Notes: generated by a model not told the origin, from the sequence alone. DNA of 64,000 nt from Bacteroidia bacterium (GCA_022760475.1 JALEFZ010000043.1:34334-98333), one strand, 5' to 3'. Positions 18,060-26,461 are shown, counted from the stretch's first letter. Translations and numbers: made by a program.

Positions 18060-18728
18060 ATGTGTGAGATAGACAATTTGACTGTTGAGTCGTCTGTTTT
18101 TACAGAACAGGTAGATCGATGGCACAGTTCACGCTATACTAATTCGGATTTGGAATCTTTTTTGTTTTCTCAGGCTATAATAACTAATGCTTCCATGAAC
18201 CAGTTTTTTTCAAGACATAAACTATTTGCCTCCCCATCAATCAGGTTCTATGTTGAACTTGGTATCTGCATCCTTTTTGCTTTTGTATTCCTTCAATTGT
18301 TTGAGGCATTAGATCGCAAAGAAGATGGGCAACAGGAATTAAACGAGGTCGCATGGAGCCTTGATGACTTGAAAGCATTATACAGCAAAGATTATACTTA
18401 CCAACCAAAGGAGCTACACCTGATTTCTGAGATTAGCATGGTTAAGGTTGCCATTGAACTGATTGCATTTCATGAAATTTGGTTGGATGGGCTCGAGGAC
18501 AGCCGAGAGCTGCCAAGAGAAGAGTTGGATGAATTGAGAGAAAGAATGAAGCTGATGAAAGAGGATGCAAGGGTTCAACTAGAGTCTTTGGAAAAAAATC
18601 AGTTAATTATGCAGCAAGGAGATAGAGGAATGGAATTTCAATATCCAGCTGTTTATACAAATGGCAATAAGGCAGCTTCTCTGTATCTACAACTCGAAAA
18701 TCAATGGCTTGAAGGGCTTGGTGAATAA
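18060..18728 (+). CDS. Uncharacterised single-pass membrane protein of the CHAT operon
   Basis: 222 residues from ATG 18060; an in-frame TTG at 18048 would add four. A short polar N-terminal part precedes one strong transmembrane segment (YVELGICILFAFVFLQLF, about residues 66-84). An acidic, helical C-terminal half follows with a likely coiled coil (LPREELDELRERMKLMKED). No known family is recognised. It begins 33 bp after the WD40 protein gene on the same strand, so it is probably cotranscribed. It may be a membrane partner of the large sensor (inference). Confidence 0.75.
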   Translation: MCEIDNLTVESSVFTEQVDRWHSSRYTNSDLESFLFSQAIITNASMNQFFSRHKLFASPSIRFYVELGICILFAFVFLQLFEALDRKEDGQQELNEVAWSLDDLKALYSKDYTYQPKELHLISEISMVKVAIELIAFHEIWLDGLEDSRELPREELDELRERMKLMKEDARVQLESLEKNQLIMQQGDRGMEFQYPAVYTNGNKAASLYLQLENQWLEGLGE

Positions 18729-18896
18729 GAAGAGGAGGGTTAAACATGTAACCCCAGGCAAATTATTTGGTCTGAAAGCTATAAATGTCATTAATGGAAC
18801 GAAATTTGGAACAATTTCTCAACTAGCCAAAAGCTTCACATTCAGGGAATAGCTATGTAAGAAATACTTGAGCGTGGACGTTAGTATACATATTTG

Positions 18897-18930
18897 ACGA
18901 CTATCATCGAACTCCAATAAACGACTATCA
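18897..18930 (+). repeat. 10-bp direct repeat before the fourth operon gene
   Basis: ACGACTATCA occurs at 18897-18906 and 18921-18930, 24 bases start to start (about two helical turns), and ends two bases before the GTG start at 18933. It could be an operator or chance duplication. Confidence 0.4.
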
Positions 18931-18932
18931 GG

Positions 18933-19934
18933 GTGAATCGGAATTATTTAATCGTTATCGGACTTGGAATCGCAACCATCATTGCGTTCCTATTGATCAA
19001 TTATTTTTCTCAGCCTCAGGCCTCCAATGTGGATTCTGAGGAATTGGTGGATCTGACAAATGAACTAGAGTCACTTGATCAGTCAATCCTTGAATTGGAA
19101 ATCATCAATGAGACACAGGGCATCCAAATGGAGAACCTTAAGAGTCTATTGAATGAAAAATATACCGAACTGAACCTGATGGAGGATAAAATCAAGAAGA
19201 TGGAGTCCAAAGTCGATGAGTTGGAAGAAAAAGGCCAGCTTGATGAAAAGACGATAGAGGAGTTGAGGAGTAAGATCAATGAAACCAAGGCTAATTTGGT
19301 TGATGCCTACAAGGCTGAAATTAATATCCTTGTTGTCGAAAACTCCAGCATCACTGCCGCCATGGATAGTGCCATCATGGAGTTGAACAATACCGACCAG
19401 CGCATCCTGGAATTGACAAGGGAGAATGAGAAGTTCGAAAAAGCATTGCTGGACTGTAATGATGCTGACAAGATAGAGGATGTCAAGTTGCCCGAGTTTG
19501 CAGAACTTAAAGTTGAAGGATTTGAATTCAGAAGTATTCCAAAAAATTCTGACAGCAAGTCAAAGTCTGTGATCCAGTATGACAAACGAAACAGATTGGA
19601 CTTTGACAAATTGGAGCGCTTGAACATCTGCTTTGAACTTTCTGGTAACCAACTGGTTCCTTCAGGTACCAAAAAATTATACCTTATCCTAACCAATCCT
19701 TATGGCAAGACATACACAGCTAAGACTCTTAGTGGTCAGACCATTAAGGAGGGAGTAACCGCCAAATATACCAGAGATTCCGAGCTGACTTATCAGCAAG
19801 GAGTTGGGAAATACAACGTATGTATGGACTTTATTCCCGCTGGTGATGGAAAATTCGCAGCTGGAAAGCACAAGGTAGAAATTGTATATGACGGGAAAGT
19901 AATCGGTGGAGATCGATTCTGGATTAGAAAATAA
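18933..19934 (+). CDS. Membrane-anchored coiled-coil protein with C-terminal beta domain
   Basis: 333 residues from a GTG start. An N-terminal signal-anchor helix (YLIVIGLGIATIIAFLLINYF, about 4-25) leads into a long coiled coil (about 33-170, rich in E/K/L heptads: ENLKSLLNEKYTELNLMEDK). A beta-rich domain follows (about 185-333: LNICFELSGNQLVPSGTKKL, YNVCMDFIPAGDGKFAAGKH, VIGGDRFWIRK). Topology predicts a periplasmic coil and beta domain. No known family is recognised. It lies 204 bp after the third gene and is closed by a strong terminator, so it is taken as the last member of the CHAT unit, though the gap and direct repeat allow its own promoter. Confidence 0.75.
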   Translation: MNRNYLIVIGLGIATIIAFLLINYFSQPQASNVDSEELVDLTNELESLDQSILELEIINETQGIQMENLKSLLNEKYTELNLMEDKIKKMESKVDELEEKGQLDEKTIEELRSKINETKANLVDAYKAEINILVVENSSITAAMDSAIMELNNTDQRILELTRENEKFEKALLDCNDADKIEDVKLPEFAELKVEGFEFRSIPKNSDSKSKSVIQYDKRNRLDFDKLERLNICFELSGNQLVPSGTKKLYLILTNPYGKTYTAKTLSGQTIKEGVTAKYTRDSELTYQQGVGKYNVCMDFIPAGDGKFAAGKHKVEIVYDGKVIGGDRFWIRK

Positions 19935-19958
19935 TATGTATTACATAAGATAAATTGA

Positions 19959-19986
19959 GCCTGCCAGGAATCTGGTAGGCTTTTTT
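19959..19986 (+). terminator. Rho-independent terminator closing the CHAT operon
   Basis: Stem GCCTGCCAG/CTGGTAGGC (9 bp with one G-T pair), loop GAAT, followed by six T. It lies 24 bp after the stop of the coiled-coil gene. Confidence 0.9.
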
Positions 19987-20252
19987 ATTGTCAAATGAGG
20001 GAGAAAAGTGGTTTTAGGGTTGTATGTGGGGAAGGGGAGTTGGCAGGACACATTTTCTTAAGCCCTCCTCAAAAAGGGGGATAAAATAAAGCCACCTTTT
20101 TGGATGGAGTATTTCTTGAATACCTAAGCTAATTTTGTATCAGTAAGCTTCCAGACTAAGTTTGGTTAATTACTAAACTATTTAAGACTTGTTTGGTCTG
20201 AAATAAAAAGATCAACAACTTCCTTGATAGATATTTCAAATAACTCAATCCT
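19987..20252. other. Intergenic DNA before the heme lipoprotein gene
   Basis: About 265 bp without a credible gene. It holds a CTCCTCAAAAAGGGGGATAA stretch near 20065 of unclear meaning, then AT-rich DNA presumably carrying the promoter of the downstream cytochrome/barrel unit. No clear TAnnTTTG box was found. Confidence 0.5.
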
Positions 20253-20645
20253 ATGAAATTTTATAAAATAATTCTCTCTCTTTTGTTGGGTGTGGCCTTG
20301 ACGGGTTGCTTTTATGACAACAAGGAAGACTTACTAACCGAAATGAACGAAGGAGGTGGAGTTCCTGGCCCCATTGGTTGTGAAACGGATTCTATTTCTT
20401 ACAGCGGCTTTATCCAGCCACTTCTCAACTCTAATTGTAGAAGCTGCCATAGACAGGGATCTGCAAATGCAGGTATACGCCTTGACACCTATGCCTTTGT
20501 CCAGGCTACAGCACGTACCGGTCAGTTGGTGGGGGTCATGAAGAGAAGAGATGGCTTGCCCTTGATGCCACCTTCTGGAGCTCTTGACGACTGTACAATT
20601 GCTCAGGTCGAATCCTGGGTAAAAGCTGGCGCCCTTGAAAACTAA
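20253..20645 (+). CDS. Monoheme c-type cytochrome lipoprotein
   Basis: A 130-residue lipoprotein: signal peptide with lipobox LTGC (Cys about residue 19), then a short Gly/Pro linker and a cytochrome-c-like domain. The heme site is CRSCH at 62-66, within FIQPLLNSNCRSCHRQGSA. A downstream methionine in LPLMPPSG is the likely sixth ligand. The pattern SGFIQPLL-N-C..CH resembles the planctomycete-type cytochrome c family common in Bacteroidota. The lipobox suggests outer-membrane anchoring. The beta-barrel gene follows after 34 bp. Confidence 0.85.
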   Translation: MKFYKIILSLLLGVALTGCFYDNKEDLLTEMNEGGGVPGPIGCETDSISYSGFIQPLLNSNCRSCHRQGSANAGIRLDTYAFVQATARTGQLVGVMKRRDGLPLMPPSGALDDCTIAQVESWVKAGALEN

Positions 20646-20679
20646 TTGCCCTGTCTAATTACTGCTAATACCATTATTC

Positions 20680-21528
20680 ATGAAACCTACCACACTCTTG
20701 CTATTCCTCTTCTTGATGGGTAGCATGCTTTTCGCCCAACAAAAAGACTATGTAAACGGGATCTTTAGGGGTTCTCGTGTGATCAATAGCCACTCATTGG
20801 AAACTCAAGACCCAGGAGTCTTCGAATTCATCATCTCACACAGGTTTGGCATCCTTGATGGAGGCATCAATACCCTCTTTGGATTGGACAATGCAACCAT
20901 GAGAATTGGATTTGCATATGGAGTAAATCGCTGGCTTACCCTTGGGGTGGGACGATCTACCTTCCAGAAGACATACGATGGCTACGCCAAGGTCCGAATC
21001 CTGAGACAGGTGAATGGTGGAAACCCTGTATCCCTCACCTACTTAGGTTCAGTAGCGGTTCGAAGTGAACAATTTGGTCCGCAAGACTCTGTGGAGGCTT
21101 CACAATTCTCCAATAGGCTTTTTTACACCCATCAGCTCATCATTGGAAGCAAAATCTCCGATCGTCTTTCTGTTCAGTTGATGCCTACTTTGGTTCACAG
21201 AAACTTTATTGATGAAAAAGAAAATGAGACCAATGATGTATTTGCTGTAGGTGCTGCTGCGAGATATAGGCTTACAAAGAAGTTTGCCATCGTTGGAGAA
21301 TACTATTACGTCCTGCCCGGTCAATTGAGGGATGAGTTTGTTAACTCTGCCGCCCTGGGGATAGAAATCACCACCAATGGGCACAGCTTTCAGCTTGAAC
21401 TGACCAATTCGCAGGGAATGATTGAAAAGATTTTCATAACTGAGACCTTTGATCGCATTGACGAATTGGGAATCAGGTTCGGATTTAACATTGGAAGGAA
21501 ATTTAAAGCAAGAGGGAAATGGTACTAA
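20680..21528 (+). CDS. DUF5777-like outer membrane beta-barrel protein
   Basis: 282 residues with a signal peptide ending near MLFAQQ and alternating amphipathic strands typical of a 10-14-stranded barrel (NATMRIGFAYGVNRWLTLGV, FAIVGEYYYVLPGQLRDEFV). The opening block GIFRGSRVINSHSLETQDPG and the FQLELTNSQGMIE block are features I associate with the DUF5777 family, often found beside c-type cytochromes in Bacteroidota. It overlaps the next cytochrome gene by 10 bp. It may provide an outer-membrane passage or scaffold for the hemes (inference). Confidence 0.8.
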   Translation: MKPTTLLLFLFLMGSMLFAQQKDYVNGIFRGSRVINSHSLETQDPGVFEFIISHRFGILDGGINTLFGLDNATMRIGFAYGVNRWLTLGVGRSTFQKTYDGYAKVRILRQVNGGNPVSLTYLGSVAVRSEQFGPQDSVEASQFSNRLFYTHQLIIGSKISDRLSVQLMPTLVHRNFIDEKENETNDVFAVGAAARYRLTKKFAIVGEYYYVLPGQLRDEFVNSAALGIEITTNGHSFQLELTNSQGMIEKIFITETFDRIDELGIRFGFNIGRKFKARGKWY

Positions 21529-22565
21529 TTCACAAAAAAATATTAGGCCTATTTTTGGTCGTGAGTTGTATGCTAATATTGGCATTCATACCAGATGTAG
21601 ACTCCCCCAGTTGGGACAACAATACTCCGGTTCATGAAATTCTCTTTGCATTAGGTGAAAAGAAGCCTGATCACTTTATGAAAAAAATTACTCCGGAATT
21701 AATCAAAAGAGGCGAAGAGTTAATCTTGAAGGGGCAAAGCACCAGTCCCAAAGGCAAGAGATCGGAGCGCATTTCCAAGTATTACCAATGTACCACTTGT
21801 CACAACCTTGTCCAGGAAGATCCTGACCTCACAAGCAGAGATCCCGAAATGCGACTGGACTATGTGGCCAAGAAAAAACTGCCATTTCTTCAGGCAACTA
21901 CATTTCATGGCATTGTGAACCGCGAAACATGGTACAACGATGACTATGTCAAAAAGTATGGTGATCTGGTTAGGAAGGCCAATAAAAGCCTGGAAGAATC
22001 TATCCAACTGTGTGCGACTGAATGTGCCCAGGGAAGGTTATTGGAAAAATGGGAAATGAATGCTGTCGTGGCTTACTACTGGAGCATTGGATTCAAGATG
22101 GGTGAGTTGGGATTCTCTGAGGAAGAATGGAAGGAAATCAACAGCATTTACAGAAATGAGGATAAGCACCAGTCAATCATCGACTTAATAAAGTCAAAAT
22201 ACATGCTTAAATCTCCAGCTACCTTTGGGGAGGTTCCTAATGACAAGGTAAAAGGATACGAAGGTCTTGAAGGCAGGCCTGACAAAGGAAAGCTGATCTA
22301 TGAATTGAGTTGCCAGCAGTGCCATCGTGATGAAGGCGTATCATGGTTTATCCTTGACAACAATAAGTTGACTTTCAAACAATTGGTCAAAGATATCCCG
22401 AAGGATAAGCATTTTGCTCTTTACGACATCATACGTCATGGAACTTATGCAGTACCTGGTCATAGGCCATACATGCCACATTATCCAGAGGAGCGAATGA
22501 GCAATCAGCAGATTGAAGACTTAAGGTCTTACATCGAGCAGGAGGCTGGGGTGAAGACAAAATGA
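21519..22565 (+). CDS. Diheme c-type cytochrome
   Basis: 348 residues. An N-terminal hydrophobic helix (LGLFLVVSCMLILAFI, about 9-24) serves as signal or anchor. Heme sites are CTTCH (about 91-95) and CQQCH (about 265-269). A CATECAQG segment at about 168 has two cysteines but not the CxxCH pattern, so it probably does not bind heme. The C-terminal domain after residue 240 (RPDKGKLIYELSCQQCHRDEG...PYMPHYPEERMSNQQIEDLRSYI, split) is a classic class I cytochrome c with Met ligand. It overlaps the barrel gene by 10 bp. Substrate or partner unknown. Confidence 0.85.
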   Translation: MVLIHKKILGLFLVVSCMLILAFIPDVDSPSWDNNTPVHEILFALGEKKPDHFMKKITPELIKRGEELILKGQSTSPKGKRSERISKYYQCTTCHNLVQEDPDLTSRDPEMRLDYVAKKKLPFLQATTFHGIVNRETWYNDDYVKKYGDLVRKANKSLEESIQLCATECAQGRLLEKWEMNAVVAYYWSIGFKMGELGFSEEEWKEINSIYRNEDKHQSIIDLIKSKYMLKSPATFGEVPNDKVKGYEGLEGRPDKGKLIYELSCQQCHRDEGVSWFILDNNKLTFKQLVKDIPKDKHFALYDIIRHGTYAVPGHRPYMPHYPEERMSNQQIEDLRSYIEQEAGVKTK

Positions 22566-22585
22566 TGCTTTTCGAAAAGCTTGTT

Positions 22586-22621
22586 GAGCTACACTTTAAT
22601 AAAAGGGTGTAGCTCTTTTTT
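22586..22621 (+). terminator. Rho-independent terminator after the cytochrome unit
   Basis: A perfect 9-bp stem GAGCTACAC/GTGTAGCTC with a 12-base loop, followed by six T, 20 bp after the stop codon. Confidence 0.9.
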
Positions 22622-22751
22622 GTGGCAATGAGCAAGCTCCCTCCTCAATCCACCGAAGCAAAATGTCATTTTTAGGCACCCCCAATTTGTTATCCAGAGC
22701 GAAAGCGAAGAATCTTTTCAACTGACTGTCGCAAAAATTGCCTGCTAAACC

Positions 22752-23627
22752 CTAATGCACAGCATTGAATTTGCCTTTCATCCTTCTTCTATCGAAGAGC
22801 TTGACATAGCCCAAGGCCAGCAAAAATTGTACGCCAATAGCGACGGTCATAGAACCTGCGGTAGAGCCATTGATCCAGACTGAAAGGTAATAGCCCAGTA
22901 TGGAAGCTGTAATTCCGAATATCACTGAAAGTGCCAGCATTCTTGGAAGGGAATCTGTGATAAGGTATGCCGTTGCAGCTGGTCCCACCAGAAAGGCAAT
23001 TACTAGAATCGCACCTACTGATTCAAAGGATAAAACTGTAGTCAAAGAAACCAGGCTCATCAGGGCATAGTGCCAAAAAGCAACGCTAACTCCTGTGGCA
23101 GCAGCAAATAAAGGGTCAAAACTTGTCAGTAAGAGTGCTTTGTAGGAAAAGAATACAAAACCCAAAATCAGTAGGAATAACGAACCCAATATCCAAACAT
23201 TCCTTGGCCCCATATTGATGCCATTACCCAAAATCCAGGTATCATAAGGGGTATACAAAATTTCACCATAAAGCACACACTCCTGATCCAGGTCAATCTG
23301 CCCCGTAAAATAGGAGATCAGGATTACCCCTATGGCAAACATCCAGGTAAAAGAAATCCCTATGGCTGCATCCTCCTGAAGCCTGGCTTTTTTACTCAAG
23401 ACCTCTATAAGTACAGTGGTCAAAATCCCGAAAACAGCTGCCCCTACCAACATAAATACAGAATCTCTGCTTTGCATAACCAGATATGCCAATACAATCC
23501 CTGGCAGAACTGCATGTGAAATGGCATCACCTATCATGGTCATTTTGCGCAGCAGTAGAAAGGAACCCAAAATAGCTCCACAAGCCGCAACCAAAGCACC
23601 TACCAATATGATCCAAAATGCATCCAT
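22752..23627 (-). CDS. Metal ABC transporter permease (ZnuB/MntB type, ABC-3 family)
   Basis: 291 residues with about eight or nine transmembrane helices. Family signatures are LLRKMTMIGDAISHAVLPGIVLAYL (split) and the FESVGAILVIAFLVGPAATAYLI segment. It would form the inner-membrane channel of an importer for Mn, Zn or Fe. No ATPase or binding-protein gene is adjacent; the gene is alone between convergent and divergent neighbours, so partners must be encoded elsewhere. A DtxR-like palindrome lies about 80 bp upstream of its start. Confidence 0.93.
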   Translation of the reverse strand: MDAFWIILVGALVAACGAILGSFLLLRKMTMIGDAISHAVLPGIVLAYLVMQSRDSVFMLVGAAVFGILTTVLIEVLSKKARLQEDAAIGISFTWMFAIGVILISYFTGQIDLDQECVLYGEILYTPYDTWILGNGINMGPRNVWILGSLFLLILGFVFFSYKALLLTSFDPLFAAATGVSVAFWHYALMSLVSLTTVLSFESVGAILVIAFLVGPAATAYLITDSLPRMLALSVIFGITASILGYYLSVWINGSTAGSMTVAIGVQFLLALGYVKLFDRRRMKGKFNAVH

Positions 23628-23706
23628 TCCTTATTATGAAGATTATCCCAAGATTTTGTTCCTTTGTGTACGCAAAAAAAAGAAATTTGTCGAGCTAAAA
23701 AATTAT

Positions 23707-23726
23707 TTTTTAGTTTAGTCTAAAAA
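23707..23726. promoter_or_regulatory. DtxR/MntR-like operator candidate
   Basis: A perfect 7-bp inverted repeat, TTTTTAG and CTAAAAA, around TTTAGT. The core TTTAGTTTAGTCTAAA resembles the TTAGGTTAG-CTAA style of sites bound by DtxR-family metal repressors. It lies in the shared upstream region of the metal permease (start 23627) and the small membrane gene (start 23741), 15 bp before the latter. Confidence 0.5.
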
Positions 23727-23740
23727 TATACAGACTCAAC

Positions 23741-24232
23741 ATGGTGGTAAAACAGATAAGTCCGAGACAGTTAATCGTGGAGAACAGGCCATTTCTGGAA
23801 CAGTTGATTCCCTTGGCCATTGCGGGGGCAGGCTTAATGCTCATCGTAGGTTCTATAAAAGAGTATGGACCTCAGTCCTATTATCGATTTACCTACATTT
23901 TTGGAGCCATCATGATGTTTTGGGGAGTATTGTACCTGATTGCGGGGCCAAAGATGAGCAAGGTATCTCTGGACCTTGACACGGGTAAGATGGAAGTAAC
24001 CCATAAACAAGGCATTCGGATGCTGGTTAAGCGCTTTATTTCTTTGAATGCCATTGAGCAAATCAGGATCGAAGAAAGAATGAAAAAGCGAGCCAGAAAG
24101 CCAAGTTATCGCCTTGCGGTAAAGTTGAAGGAAGAATGGGTTCCTGTTTCGCACTGGAGCAATCGGGATTTAACCTCTCATGAAGAAGCTGCTAAAAGTC
24201 TGCAGCGCTTTGTCGGAGTTTCAAAACAGTAG
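23741..24232 (+). CDS. Uncharacterised protein with two transmembrane helices
   Basis: 163 residues. Two hydrophobic helices (LIPLAIAGAGLMLIVGSI, about 22-39, and YRFTYIFGAIMMFWGVLYLIAG, about 48-69) are followed by a soluble, basic, beta-rich tail with KVSLDLDTGKMEVTHKQG and SLNAIEQIRIEERMKKRARK, resembling a PH-like fold. No known family is named with confidence. Its 3' end overlaps the convergent methyltransferase gene by 12 bp. It shares the metal-type palindrome upstream with the divergent permease. Confidence 0.7.
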   Translation: MVVKQISPRQLIVENRPFLEQLIPLAIAGAGLMLIVGSIKEYGPQSYYRFTYIFGAIMMFWGVLYLIAGPKMSKVSLDLDTGKMEVTHKQGIRMLVKRFISLNAIEQIRIEERMKKRARKPSYRLAVKLKEEWVPVSHWSNRDLTSHEEAAKSLQRFVGVSKQ

Positions 24233-25009
24233 TTTTAAGTTCCTGAGCATGAAGTGCTCCTTGGCCTGTGGTCTGCGGATAAAACAAATACCAAATCTGA
24301 ATACATCTATGCTGACACGCACATCTGGATGTTCTGTAATTTGTTTCCAGGCCTTTTTCATGCCTTCAGACCAATATATGTCGTCAAAGACAATTACTCC
24401 AGATTCATTCATTTGGGGCAGAAGAAGCTCAAAGTAATTGATAGTGGCCTCGTAAGTATGGTTGCCATCAATCAAAATGTAATCGTAGCCTTGCCGATCT
24501 TGCTTTAGAATTTTTGCCAGAACTTCTTCAAAATTTCCCAGGTGTATGGGGATGTCTAATTCAAGGGAAAGAAAATTCATTTGTGCCTGCTCAGCAAGCT
24601 CGGGAATGCCTTCAATGGTCTCCAAGCCAACAGAAGGCCATCCAAATTTTTGATAAATGGTGGATATGCCTAATTGGGTGCCCAACTCAAGGGCCCGCTT
24701 AGGCTGGCAGAACCTCATCAGTCGATGTAAAAATTCACCTTCATTACGCCTTCTGGAGGCTTTCTTTGCCAATTGAGCAATGGTGGTCTTTACCTGCTTC
24801 CCTTTTTGAGAATAGCTTCCAGCACCTAAATCTTCAAACTCAATAGGAGTATGATCAGAAAGCATCCTTATCCTGATTCTCTCTGCAAATTCTCCGTATT
24901 CCGAATGCCCCCCCTTTATCACCTTTTCAAAGAAATCATAGACAAAAGGGGAGTGAAGGCGGTAATTGCCTTTGGATTTTCTGAGATATGATAGGGCGTC
25001 AAACCACAT
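24221..25009 (-). CDS. Class I SAM-dependent O-methyltransferase-like protein
   Basis: 262 residues. The Rossmann methyltransferase core has motif I RALELGTQLGISTIYQ (about 104-118), the acidic residue LETIEG, and YDYILIDGNHTYEATINYFE with GVIVFDDIYWSEGM, the arrangement of the methyltransferase_24/O-methyltransferase group. A roughly 90-residue helical N-terminus (KSKGNYRLHSPFVYDFFEKV) is shared with many Bacteroidota relatives. Substrate unknown. It overlaps the convergent gene by 12 bp. Confidence 0.87.
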   Translation of the reverse strand: MWFDALSYLRKSKGNYRLHSPFVYDFFEKVIKGGHSEYGEFAERIRIRMLSDHTPIEFEDLGAGSYSQKGKQVKTTIAQLAKKASRRRNEGEFLHRLMRFCQPKRALELGTQLGISTIYQKFGWPSVGLETIEGIPELAEQAQMNFLSLELDIPIHLGNFEEVLAKILKQDRQGYDYILIDGNHTYEATINYFELLLPQMNESGVIVFDDIYWSEGMKKAWKQITEHPDVRVSIDVFRFGICFIRRPQAKEHFMLRNLKLLF

Positions 25010-25086
25010 ATCAGGAGGTTACCATTTATAAAAGTAAATCCAGCCTCCCGAAAGAAGCTGGACTACATTTAGGTTGAGTTTATTTC

Positions 25087-26016
25087 TTATGGAGTACTTA
25101 CTTTATAATCAAAGTAAACCTTATCAAATACATTGATACCGGCTCCGTCATTGAATACTTCCGTAATCCTCATCAAGGCAAACTGAGGCCTTGGGGCTTT
25201 CACCAATCTAACAATGACGTACATTCCTTCTTCCAATACCGGAGTTTCATCCATTTGCAGGTCTGCAGAGAAAAAAGCCTCAAAGATGGAATTGTAGGTC
25301 GCTTGCTCGTAGTTCAATCTGGAAGAGTCAGTGATTACAAATACTGAATCTACACCGATAGCTTCGTTGTTAGGAGAACGAAGGGTAGGCTGCCATAGGC
25401 CTTGTCCTGTTCCGGAGCTTTCGATGATATCCAATCTAAGGTTCAAGCTATCAAGGCTCTGTCCTGTAGTTTTTGGGTATCCCTGGCGAGAAGATAGGTT
25501 GAAACCAAATAGAGAATCTCCCAACTGGTTCATGATGGAGTCTCCTGTATAGGTCAAGATTTGGTATGGAGGAGGATCACCTGGTTCAGGAAGGACACTT
25601 ACGGTCGCTTTGGTTGAAGCAGTTGCTCCTTTGGAGTCTTCTACGGTGAAGGTGTACTCGATTTTTGAGAATGGCGCCCTGTTGTCTACGGTAAAACTGA
25701 AGCTAAAGCTGAATGTCTTACCCGTAATGTCCTGAGTACTTATCTGTGTACTGCTGTCCAAAGTCCCATCCGGAAGAAAGTAAGAAGCATTGATGGTGAA
25801 TTTGCTTAGACTTTCGTTATCAGCCATTTGAAGGGTAAGGCTCTTGGCATCACCAACTCTTCCTGAAAATCGGGGGTTTGTTGGGCTTGTGATTGCAATT
25901 GCCGGGTCCTCATCAGTTGGGGTAGGCTTGTCAATAGGGTTGACTTGATCCTCGCAGCCAAATAGCAAGGCAATGCTTGCAATAATTAAGGCTAACCAAA
26001 TTTTCTTAAAGGCCAT
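25087..26016 (-). CDS. Lipoprotein with Ig-like domains, function unknown
   Basis: 309 residues from ATG 26016, chosen because AFKKIWLALIIASIALLFGC is an ideal lipoprotein signal (lipobox LFGC); an upstream in-frame Met (26064) would precede it by 16 residues. After a Pro/Asp linker, an Ig-like beta-sandwich occupies about 40-140 (AITSPTNPRFSGRVGDAKSL...VEDSKGATASTKATVSVLP, split). The C-terminal half (YTGDSIMNQLGDSLFGFNLS, ITEVFNDGAGINVFDKVYFD) is a second beta domain. Likely surface- or outer-membrane-attached. No enzymatic motif was seen. Confidence 0.8.
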   Translation of the reverse strand: MAFKKIWLALIIASIALLFGCEDQVNPIDKPTPTDEDPAIAITSPTNPRFSGRVGDAKSLTLQMADNESLSKFTINASYFLPDGTLDSSTQISTQDITGKTFSFSFSFTVDNRAPFSKIEYTFTVEDSKGATASTKATVSVLPEPGDPPPYQILTYTGDSIMNQLGDSLFGFNLSSRQGYPKTTGQSLDSLNLRLDIIESSGTGQGLWQPTLRSPNNEAIGVDSVFVITDSSRLNYEQATYNSIFEAFFSADLQMDETPVLEEGMYVIVRLVKAPRPQFALMRITEVFNDGAGINVFDKVYFDYKVSTP

Positions 26017-26214
26017 GTTAAGCAGGTTTCGGTTGGTACAATGAATTAGATGTAAGAATAACACAGATTGTCGAAGGAAAATTTACCGTTTAGTACAGAC
26101 TAAAAGTAAAATTTCGATTAAATTAAGCGAATTCCAGTAATTTTTCCCTATTTCGTTGTATATTTTTATCCAGAACGGAATTGAATCTCCATGTAAGACT
26201 AACACTCAATTGTC

Positions 26215-26448
26215 ATGCAAAAGCACCTTAGTTATGTGCTTGCTCTGCTAGCTATCATTTTTATACTTACTGCTTGTACCCCCCCTCAAGAAGGAAAAGA
26301 TCATGAAAGGGTGGTAACAAACCTGATCAATGAAAATGATTCGGTTCAAGCAGCAGAGTTACTTGATTCGTTAAAAAAGATTCCACCAAACCATTTTCCT
26401 TCCAGAGCGGAACTCAAATCAAACCCGATTGATCCTCCAAGAAATTAA
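26215..26448 (+). CDS. Small lipoprotein
   Basis: 77 residues with a clear lipoprotein signal (LALLAIIFILTAC, Cys about residue 21), followed by an acidic helix and a Pro/Asn-rich tail (KSNPIDPPRN). No family recognised. It is divergent from the larger lipoprotein gene and convergent with the next one (13 bp apart). Confidence 0.65.
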   Translation: MQKHLSYVLALLAIIFILTACTPPQEGKDHERVVTNLINENDSVQAAELLDSLKKIPPNHFPSRAELKSNPIDPPRN

Positions 26449-26461
26449 GTTACTGACTTTT

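Noticed and set aside
18661..18852. A 63-residue plus-strand reading frame after the third CHAT-unit gene
   Set aside because: It overlaps the end of a better gene in another frame and has no recognisable features, though a small basic peptide cannot be fully excluded.
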